From contig OZ244987.1 in NCBI GenBank assembly GCA_965223105.1, positions 4,340,001-4,404,000 of the forward strand: DNA of 64,000 bases, read 5' to 3'. Below, one piece after another: positions 1 to 7,225 of the stretch (positions are counted from its first letter, which is position 1; each line of letters begins with the position of its first letter). This DNA is from JABDMH01 sp965223105. Its GTDB lineage: Bacteria; Bacteroidota; Bacteroidia; Chitinophagales; Saprospiraceae. Both the position numbers and the translations under genes were made by a program. Below the pieces are notes generated by a model. The model was not told where the DNA came from. It was given only the letters and a program-made list of their open reading frames with translations, and made no database searches.

Positions 1-1540
1 GTCGATTCTGATCCCAAAATAGATCACGACTGCGAAAATCCTGGCAGGTAAGGTCGGAATGGGGACTGGCATATCCAAAGTACCATTCTACCCCACAGCC
101 GCCAGCCATCAACGTGCCCCACAATGCATTGCCGCGAGCCAGATGGTGTTCACGATCTTCGTCATCAGGAAGCAGAGCGGTTTGGGCTTTGCCGGGCTCA
201 TCTACTGCTAGAACCCAGCGCTTTCCGGTAGCGTCTGATTTACTTCTCCATTTAAGCACGCGGGGATGCACATCCCAAAATTCAGGGTCGCTCAGTTGAA
301 GTGATGCACCGGTCAGTGGAGATTGCTCTCCAATCAGTTGACCATAACGATCGTCATCGTTGGGAAACGTGTGGATGACCATATGATGTTTGTAGGGATC
401 CAGTCGGTGAATGTAGTTGGCTGCCTTAATCACCTCTTCGATGGGCTGATTGTTTTCCTCGCCCAGATTCCAGTTCAAAGCCAGATGATGACCAAACCTG
501 GCGATCAACTCTCGATAATACAATTTACCTTCAACTCCGAAGATCCCGCCGTCCATCAAATGATCGGTCTCTGTTTCGTGGGTCTTAAAATGCAAAAACA
601 TCCCTTGCGTTTCGGCATAGCTGAAAATCCGCTCCCATTGTTCTAGTTTGGAAATGTCAAAACGAGTTTTGTGAAAAAGTGAATCCCAGGCCCCTCTGTG
701 GTCCTTAACTCCAGCATATTTTTCATATTCTTCCGTAGCAACCTTTAAACGATGGGGAATAATATTCCGATCATCGCCATCGACATTAAAAGTCAGAAAT
801 GAAAATACGTTCAGCTTTTCTGAGGCTAGATAATGAAGCGCTCCCAACAAATTTCGACCCTTGTTGCCTTGCCAGAGAAACTGCTCAGCCTGGTCCTGGA
901 AATCTTTCTCATGTGGCGACCAATTCTTTCGCAACCCAAAAACGTTGGGTGTAGCATCAATGTCTTCATAAGCCAGAAGGTTTTCAGGAGCATCGACCCC
1001 TACCTTGATAAAGTATTGGCTAGTCTCTGCATATTTTAGATACGGCTCCCCGACGTATTGTAATCGGCCATTTGCCCGGTTGTCTATACCGGACTTATCA
1101 GCTGCATCAATCTGAAGGCTCCCCTCCAGACCATCCATAAAACCAGCACTTTCTCCTTGTCCAGAATCTTCCTCTACAGCGACATTTTGACCTTTCTGAA
1201 AAGAGACCCGGTAGTTCCACTGACCCACATGGTTAGGTGTGAACCGTACTATCCAAATGTTACCGCCTTCAGCACTGGTCTCTGCAGCCTGGCCATCGGC
1301 AGCATAAAACCCTGGCACGACAAATGTATCCTGATCGTGGATGAAAATGACATCCAGCCGGTAGTTTAGAAATGGATTATCCTCCGCCAGCTCTGATGTC
1401 TCAGGGCCTTCAAATACCAGCGTAATGGTGTGCCACTTCTTAAGCTCACCCCTTACTTCAGGTGCTGCTACTGCACATCCTTGTAGGAGTAAAAAAATTG
1501 TTAGTATACTGATCGCCAATAGGGAAATCTTAGACATCAT
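1..1540 (-). CDS. DUF5060-type exported lipoprotein, probable glycoside hydrolase (C-terminus outside the window)
   Basis: The reverse strand is open from position 1540 to the window edge, giving 513 residues with no stop. The start is ATGATG; the next codons make a hydrophobic signal ending LLLQGC, with Cys22 as the likely lipidated residue. Residues about 30-115 (WHTITLVFEGPETSEL, then YRLDVIF and VPGFYAADG) match the DUF5060 beta-sandwich found before TIM-barrel glycosidase domains in Bacteroidota. The following region contains ALNWNLGEEN near residue 357, as expected for a catalytic acid in such barrels. It is therefore probably an outer-membrane, surface-anchored glycan-degrading enzyme; the substrate cannot be read. 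Its upstream side faces the repeat region, so its promoter lies in or near degenerate repeat copies. Family call is from remembered motifs, not a search. Confidence 0.75.
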   Translation of the reverse strand, partial: MMSKISLLAISILTIFLLLQGCAVAAPEVRGELKKWHTITLVFEGPETSELAEDNPFLNYRLDVIFIHDQDTFVVPGFYAADGQAAETSAEGGNIWIVRFTPNHVGQWNYRVSFQKGQNVAVEEDSGQGESAGFMDGLEGSLQIDAADKSGIDNRANGRLQYVGEPYLKYAETSQYFIKVGVDAPENLLAYEDIDATPNVFGLRKNWSPHEKDFQDQAEQFLWQGNKGRNLLGALHYLASEKLNVFSFLTFNVDGDDRNIIPHRLKVATEEYEKYAGVKDHRGAWDSLFHKTRFDISKLEQWERIFSYAETQGMFLHFKTHETETDHLMDGGIFGVEGKLYYRELIARFGHHLALNWNLGEENNQPIEEVIKAANYIHRLDPYKHHMVIHTFPNDDDRYGQLIGEQSPLTGASLQLSDPEFWDVHPRVLKWRSKSDATGKRWVLAVDEPGKAQTALLPDDEDREHHLARGNALWGTLMAGGCGVEWYFGYASPHSDLTCQDFRSRDLFWDQNR

Positions 1541-1589
1541 TAAATGCAAATTCTTGATCGCATGAGACAAAATAGTCAAAAATTGACCA

Positions 1590-1800
1590 TCTGTCCATTC
1601 TGCGGGCTGACTCCCCGGAGTCTGCGGGTGCGCAGCAGAGCAACTCAGGGGCCAGGGGGCGGGCTGGCCTTACCACAACACCACAGTACCACAACACCGG
1701 TTCTTTTACTATTTGTTTTCCATTTGCGGGTGGACTCCCCGGAGTCTGCACAGCACAGCGAAGCAACTCAGGGGCTGGGGGCGCGGGCTGCCTGACCACA
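1590..1800 (+). repeat. Two degenerate copies of the 125-bp repeat (family 1)
   Basis: Two diverged units begin near 1597 and 1720. Both retain the CTCCCCGGAGTCTGC block, the AGCAACTCAGGGG block and the CCACAACACC tail, but carry more substitutions than the main array at 2182-4090 (for example TGGGGG for CGGGGG). They are probably older copies from which the main array was expanded. They are separated from the array by about 390 bp that contains hairpin elements and the DNA between them. Confidence 0.8.
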
Positions 1801-1844
1801 TTACCACAACACCATAATACCACAACACCATGACACATGGCAGA

Positions 1845-1862
1845 GCCGGTTCTTTTACCGGC
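1845..1862 (+). repeat. Hairpin element GCCGGT-TCTTTT-ACCGGC
   Basis: A perfect 6-bp inverted repeat with a TCTTTT loop, followed by GGGTTATT. The same element recurs at 2026-2043 (one G-T wobble), 6870-6887 (compensated variant), and in inverse orientation at 53498, 53611, 53721 and 53802. It is flanked by CCACAAYACC-type simple sequence, as in the other copies. Confidence 0.8.
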
Positions 1863-2025
1863 GGGTTATTGTATGGTTTTGTGGTACTATGGCATTATGG
1901 TGTTGTGGTGTTGTGAGGTTTAATTGATTAATCGCGTAATCGTTTTAGTTTGATCTCGACATAGGAGGATCAGTTGCCGTCTGGTTTGCTTATTATAGTG
2001 GGAGCTATGGGCATTGATCGGTAGA

Positions 2026-2110
2026 GCTGGTTCTTTTACCGGCGGGTTATTATCGAGCAGCCAATGCACTTCATGAGGGGAGAGACTACACAAACCAAAG
2101 ACTAAGTGCC
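2026..2110 (+). repeat. Hairpin element with its long 3' flank
   Basis: GCTGGT-TCTTTT-ACCGGC (one wobble pair) at 2026-2043 is followed by a conserved flank: GGGTTATTATCGAGCAGCC, then AATGCACTTCATGAGGGGAG and CAAACCAAAGACTAAG. The same flank without the hairpin occurs at 4095-4141, just after the tandem array. The reverse complement occurs at about 53440-53515 and, shorter, at 53580-53630 and 53690-53740. The composite is therefore a dispersed repeat of roughly 80-100 bp. Confidence 0.7.
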
Positions 2111-2181
2111 ATCTAACCAATGAGTTATGAGCTATGAGTAACGTTGCTCTCGCTGTCGGTGCTTGCAGTCTTACCATCTGT

Positions 2182-4090
2182 CCATTTGCGGGCGGACTCC
2201 CCGGAGTCTGCGGAGCGCAGCGGAGCAACTCAGGGGCCGGGGGCGCGGGCTGGCCTTACCACAACACCACAGTACCACAACACCGGTTCTTTTACTATTT
2301 GTTTTCCATTTGCGGGTGGACTCCCCGGAGTCTGCGGAGCGCAGCGGAGCAACTCAGGGGCCGGGGGCGCGGGCTGGCCTTACCACAACACCGGTTCTTT
2401 TACTATTTGTTTTCCATTTGCGGGTGGACTCCCCGGAGTCTGCGGAGCGCAGCGGAGCAACTCAGGGGCCGGGGGCGCGGGCTGGCCTTACCACAACACC
2501 ACAGTACCACAACACCGGTTCTTTTACTATTTGTTTTCCATTTGCGGGCGGACTCCCCGGAGTCTGCGGAGCGCAGCGGAGCAACTCAGGGGCCGGGGGC
2601 GCGGGCTGGCCTTACCACAACACCGGTTCTTTTACTATTTGTTTTCCATTTGCGGGCGGACTCCCCGGAGTGTGCGCAGGCGCAGCGGAGCAACTCAGGG
2701 GCCGGGGGCGCGGGCTGGCCTTACCACAACACCACAGTACCACAACACCGGTTCTTTTACTATTTGTTTTCCATTTGCGGGCGGACTCCCCGGAGTGTGC
2801 GCAGGCGCAGCGGAGCAACTCAGGGGCCGGGGGCGCGGGCTGGCCTTACCACAACACCACAGTACCACAACACCGGTTCTTTTACTATTTGTTTTCCATT
2901 TGCGGGCGGACTCCCCGGAGTCTGCGCAGGCGCAGCGGAGCAACTCAGGGGCCGGGGGCGCGGGCTGGCCTTACCACAACACCACAGTACCACAACACCG
3001 GTTCTTTTACTATTTGTTTTCCATTTGCGGGCGGACTCCCCGGAGTCTGCGCAGGCGCAGCGGAGCAACTCAGGGGCCGGGGACGCGGGCTGGCCTTACC
3101 ACAACACCACAGTACCACAACACCGGTTCTTTTACTATTTGTTTTCCATTTGCGGGTGGACTCCCCGGAGTCTGCGGAGCGCAGCGGAGCAACTCAGGGG
3201 CCGGGGGCGCGGGCTGGCCTTACCACAAAACCACAGTACCACAACACCGGTTGTTTTACTATTTGTTTTCCATTTGCGGGCGGACTCCCCGGAGTGTGCG
3301 CAGGCGCAGCGGAGCAACTCAGGGGCCGGGGGCGCGGGCTGGCCTTACCACAACACCACAGTACCACAACACCGGTTCTTTTACTATTTGTTTTCCATTT
3401 GCGGGCGGACTCCCCGGAGTCTGCGGAGCGCAGCGGAGCAACTCAGGGGCCGGGGGCGCGGGCTGGCCTTACCACAACACCACAGTACCACAACACCGGT
3501 TGTTTTACTATTTGTTTTCCATTTGCGGGCGGACTCCCCGGAGTCTGCGGAGCGCAGCGGAGCAACTCAGGGGCCGGGGGCGCGGGCTGGCCTTACCACA
3601 ACACCACAGTACCACAACACCGGTTCTCTTACTATTTGTTTTCCATTTGCGGGTGGACTCCCCGGAGTCTGCGGAGCGCAGCGGAGCAATTCAGGGGCCG
3701 GGGGCGCGGGCTGGCCTTACCACAACACCACAGTACCACAACACCGGTTCTTTTACTATTTGTTTTCCATTTGCGGGCGGACTCCCCGGAGTCTGCGGAG
3801 CGCAGCGGAGCAACTCAGGGGCCGGGGGCGCGGGCTGGCCTTACCACAACACCACAGTACCACAACACCGGTTCTTTTACTATTTGTTTTCCATTCTGCG
3901 GGCAGACTCCCCGGAGTGTGCGCAGGCGCAGCGGAGCAACTCAGGCGCCGGGGGCGCGGGCTGGCCTTACCACAACACCACAGTACCACAACACCGGTTC
4001 TTTTACTATTTGTTTTCCATTTGCGGGCGGACTCCCCGGAGTCTGCGGAGCGCAGCGGAGCAACTCAGGGGCCGGGGGCGCGGGCTGGCA
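2182..4090 (+). repeat. Tandem array of 16 copies of a GC-rich unit of about 125 bp (family 1)
   Basis: Units begin (CCATT) at 2182, 2306, 2414, 2538, 2646, 2771, 2896, 3021, 3146, 3270, 3395, 3519, 3643, 3767, 3891 and 4017. Most are 124-126 bp; two are 108 bp through loss of one ACAGTACCACAACACC block. Copies differ by only a few bases. Each unit has a GC-rich core (GCGGGCGGACTCCCC to CGGGGGCGCGGGCTGG), a CCACAACACC-rich segment, and CCGGTTCTTTTACTATTTG, which resembles the 5' half of the hairpin element. The core can form an outer stem CCCC-G-GAGT / ACTC-A-GGGG plus TGC/GCA. The unit has no TAA, TAG or TGA on the plus strand, so all three forward frames stay open across the array. I see no codon-like constraint, so I call it non-coding. 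Confidence 0.95.
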
Positions 4091-4226
4091 TTGACCCCAA
4101 CGCATTTCATGAGGGGAGACAAACCAAAGACCAAAGACTAAGTGCCATCTAGCCAATGAGTTATTCCCCGAAGATGTTTAACTTAATCCAGGAACCACCT
4201 AACCACAATAGACTGAATATTGACCG

Positions 4227-5555
4227 ATGACGAATTTTCCCCTACTGAGCCTATCGTTTTTGGGATTGGGCCTTCTGGCCTCATGCAACAACTCCGATTC
4301 AAGCACTATACACACTGAAAGAACGACCACCTTGGATACGCTGGTCAGTGACGGGGCGTGGTGTTGGTTTTCAGATCCAAGGGCAATTTATCATGAAGGT
4401 CAGACCAGGCAGATGTACTTTGGATACATCAATCAAAAAGGAGATGTATGTGTCGGTTCTTACAATCTGGAGACTCAGCAAGCGAACCATCTTGTACTTC
4501 ACGACACCTTAGAAATAGATGACCACAATGTACCGACCTTTCAGATCTTACCCGATGGCAGATTGCTCATATTTTACAATGAGCACAATGGGAATGTCTT
4601 TATGAGGAAGAGTACCAATGTGGAGGACATCTCCGATTGGCAACCCACGAAAATCATCGGCGCAGAAAGTGAGCAATTTAATTACACATACACCAATCCC
4701 GCGATGCTGTCTACTGAAAATAATCGCCTCTATCTCTTCGGAAGAAAGATCGGGCCTACGCGATCCTTCGATCACTGGTGGCCGTATTTCCGCTTCTCCG
4801 ATGACTTGGGAGAAACCTGGAGTGAAGACGTCATCTTATTGGATAACGAAGGACGGAAAAATCCTCCCTATATGAAGGTCATTGGTGACCATACCGCTAG
4901 AATTGACATCCTTTTTACGGACGGACATCCAAAAATTGGCGACGATGTGTCCGTGTATCACATGTACTACCAGGATGGCATGTTCTATCAAACCGATGGG
5001 ACAGCGATTGCTTCGGTTGAGGCCTTGCCGATACCCATCCGAAAAGTCAACAAAGTCTACGACGCCACTTCATCCAAGATTCGCGCTTGGATCTGGGACC
5101 TTGCTCGGGCTTCTTCCGGACATCCTGTGGTAACCTATGCCAGGTATCCTTCAGAAAATGATCACCGTTATCACTATGCTTATTGGGACGGAAAACAGTG
5201 GATCGATCAATTCGTTTGTAAGGCTGGAGGTTGGATGCCTTCACTGCGTCAGGGTGATCTGGTACGAGAAGCCCATTATTCGGGAGGTATCGTCATCGAT
5301 CCAAACGACACTCGATCCGTTTACTTCTCCCGGCAAATCGAGGGATTTTTTGAAATCGAGCAGGCTCGGTACACTGAGGATGGCTGGGAAAGCCATTTCA
5401 TCACCAAAAACTCGGTCACCAATAATATGCGTCCTTACGTGCTCCCTGGCAGCCTGAGAAACCAAGCCATCGTGTTGTGGATGCAAGGGTGGTACAACCA
5501 TTACACCAGATACGAGACGAGCATTGTAATGCACCAGGGAGAAATGTCGCGATAA
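4227..5555 (+). CDS. BNR-4 repeat beta-propeller lipoprotein
   Basis: A 442-residue protein with a signal ending LGLLASC (Cys20), so probably a lipoprotein. The pattern AWCWFSDPRAIYHEG, then YFGYINQKGDVCVGSYN, DDHNVPTFQILPDGRLLIFY and FSDDLGETWSED, is typical of the BNR-4 family (Pfam PF15892), a seven-bladed beta-propeller. Some members of this fold are polysaccharide lyases (PL24/PL25-type ulvan lyases), but I cannot identify lyase catalytic residues with certainty, so activity is left open. The family is usually exported and acts on glycans or as a sialidase-like fold. The start ATG lies about 130 bp after the tandem repeat array. With the DUF5060 gene on the other side of the array it suggests a small carbohydrate-related region. 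Confidence 0.8.
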   Translation: MTNFPLLSLSFLGLGLLASCNNSDSSTIHTERTTTLDTLVSDGAWCWFSDPRAIYHEGQTRQMYFGYINQKGDVCVGSYNLETQQANHLVLHDTLEIDDHNVPTFQILPDGRLLIFYNEHNGNVFMRKSTNVEDISDWQPTKIIGAESEQFNYTYTNPAMLSTENNRLYLFGRKIGPTRSFDHWWPYFRFSDDLGETWSEDVILLDNEGRKNPPYMKVIGDHTARIDILFTDGHPKIGDDVSVYHMYYQDGMFYQTDGTAIASVEALPIPIRKVNKVYDATSSKIRAWIWDLARASSGHPVVTYARYPSENDHRYHYAYWDGKQWIDQFVCKAGGWMPSLRQGDLVREAHYSGGIVIDPNDTRSVYFSRQIEGFFEIEQARYTEDGWESHFITKNSVTNNMRPYVLPGSLRNQAIVLWMQGWYNHYTRYETSIVMHQGEMSR

Positions 5556-6061
5556 ATTTTAATTTAGGAAGCCCTGGCACCTATGCTCTTTAAGTGAGAA
5601 CCATATCAGTCGCTTTTCATAAAAAAACATCAGAGCATGGGTACATTTCTATGTGCGAGACAGAGCGGTTTTTTTTGCTTCGGTAATTGTCATCATAATA
5701 TTGCAATTTATTACTGAACAAATAATCGATTTTAGCCACAGGTGATCATATGCTGTACCTGACGGCACGGCAATGCCTATTCCATGACTATTGCTACCGA
5801 TAGCGTGTCCCTAAAGGGACAATAAATTTATGGTATCATCAGATCTTGGAATTTAAATCCTCGTAGAGCTGGATCTTTTACCAAATCCAAAATCGTGCAA
5901 ATCCTAATTCAGACAACGTGCGGAGTTTAAAACCGGGCTTCAGGATCCCTGTCATATCCCTAAGGGAAAGTGACTTACCCACTGTTGATCCTTGTTCCTT
6001 AAACAGATGGTGTGTTTTCCTTACCGGGCTCCAGAATCCCTTGCAACTTGGAATTTGAGTC
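5556..6061. other. Intergenic stretch with small palindromes and a decayed hairpin
   Basis: No gene was found. Visible items are a short inverted repeat GTCCCT-AA-AGGGAC near 5809, the palindrome TCCCTAAGGGA near 5958, and a decayed hairpin element (GAGCTGGATCTTTTACC) near 5865-5882. TCTTGGAATTT near 5854 belongs to a short motif repeated at 6905-6955 and around the four-helix-bundle gene at 59.9 kb. Confidence 0.5.
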
Positions 6062-6867
6062 CTGACAGAGTCGGTTCTGTTTTAAATGAATGCAAGACAA
6101 ACTAACGATGCGGGCGGGCTCCCCGGTCATGTAGAGCTTTGGTGGAGCATGGCAGGGATCGGGGGTTAGTAGAGCCAACCAACTCAAGGCATTGTGCATA
6201 GAGTAAAGTGCGTTCCTGTGCCAGACAGAGTCGGTTCTATTTTAAATGAACGCAAGACAAACTAACGACGCGGGCAGGCTCCCCGGTCATGCGGAGCTTT
6301 GGCGGAGCATGGCAGGGGTCGGGGGTTAGTCGAGCCAACCAACTCAAGGCTTTGTGCATAGAGTAAAGTGCGTTCCTGTGCCAGACAGAGGCAGTTCGAA
6401 TTTAAATGAACGCAAGACAAGCTAACGACGCGGGCAGGCTCCCCGGTCATGCGGAGCTTTGGCGGAGCATGGCAGGGGTCGGGGGTTAGTCGAGCCAACC
6501 AACTCAAGGCTTTGTGCATAGAGTAAAGTGCGTTCCTGCGCCAGACAGAGGCAGTTCTAATTTAAATGAATGCAAGACAAACTAACGATGCGGGCGGGCT
6601 CCCCGGTCATGCGGAGCTTTGGCGGAGCATGGCAGGGGTCGGGGGTTAGTCGAGCCAACCAACTCAAGGCTTTGTGCATAGAGTAAAGTGCGTTCCTGCG
6701 CCAGACAGAGGCAGTTCTAATTTAAATGAATGCAAGACAAACTAACGATGCGGGCGGGCTCCCCGGTCATGCGGAGCTTTGGCGGAGCATGGCAGGGGTC
6801 GGGGGTTAGTCGAGCCAACCAACTCAAGGCTTTGTGCATAGAGTAAAGTGCGTTCCTGCGCCAGACA
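6062..6867 (+). repeat. Five tandem copies of an exact 160-bp repeat (family 2)
   Basis: The CCCCGGTCATG block begins at 6121, 6281, 6441, 6601 and 6761, an exact 160-bp period. The last two copies are nearly identical and the first is the most diverged. Each unit runs from CAGAGGCAGTTCTAATTTAA through GCGGGCGGGCTCCCC, GCGGAGCTTTGGCGGAGC, ATGGCAGGGGTCGGGGG and a tail ending GTGCGTTCCTGCGCCAGA. The core can pair CCCC-G-GTCATGC with GCATGGC-A-GGGG around the loop GGAGCTTTGGCGGA. Family 1 has the same arrangement with different stem sequence. The unit's start resembles a decayed GAGCCGGTTCTTTTA. No coding potential is evident. Confidence 0.95.
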
Positions 6868-6869
6868 AG

Positions 6870-6887
6870 GCCGATTCTTTTATCGGC
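6870..6887 (+). repeat. Hairpin element, compensated variant GCCGAT-TCTTTT-ATCGGC
   Basis: The loop TCTTTT is unchanged but both stem arms differ from the usual GCCGGT / ACCGGC: G to A on the left is matched by C to T on the right, so pairing is kept. It is followed by GGGT as in the other copies. It directly abuts the end of the 160-bp array. Confidence 0.75.
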
Positions 6888-6902
6888 GGGTCTGAACAGC
6901 CA

Positions 6903-6955
6903 AAATTGGATCTTGGAATTTTGCATCTTGGAATTTTGGCATCTTGGAATTTGCG
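6903..6955 (+). repeat. Threefold short direct repeat of TCTTGGAATTT
   Basis: ATCTTGGAATTT occurs three times in about 50 bp, separated by GC-containing linkers (TGC, TGGC). The same motif occurs, in reverse complement and twice, immediately before the four-helix-bundle gene at 59902-59928, and a forward version (GCATCTTGGATTT) follows that gene. Here no gene is attached. Confidence 0.7.
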
Positions 6956-6960
6956 TTAAG

Positions 6961-7031
6961 ACAGAGCCGGTTCTTCTACTAAGCCTTGGTGGCTGGGTCT
7001 CCCCTTTGACGGCCGGGGTTGGTAGAGCCTT
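6961..7031 (+). repeat. Decayed copy of the structured repeat
   Basis: AGAGCCGGTTCTTCTACTAAG is followed by GGCTGGGTCTCCCC, CGGCCGGGGTTGGTAGAGCC. This keeps the order hairpin half, CTCCCC block, GGGGTT block and GAGCC seen in family 2, but with large losses. It is the last recognisable repeat before the permease gene. Confidence 0.5.
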
Positions 7032-7225
7032 TACCGTTTGAGTTCTGCGATCAATTTGCTAAGGATAAGACTTCTAAAAATTAACCCCAAACGCAACCAG
7101 AGTACAGGTGGCCACGTCTTTAAGAGAGGTTATGTCTTTATCTACAAATCATCATAAAAGCAATCTGATTTTAACTATTGTCATAACTCCATACCGCTTG
7201 CAGACGATCTTTAAAACTCTTACCA

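Noticed and set aside
2182..4090. CRISPR array
   Set aside because: Repeat units are about 125 bp and contiguous, with no unique spacers and no cas genes.
2134..4152. Three long overlapping forward ORFs (640-672 codons) as repeat proteins
   Set aside because: They arise because the repeat unit lacks stop trinucleotides. The amino acid text repeats in all frames with no domain-like pattern and no clear ribosome site.
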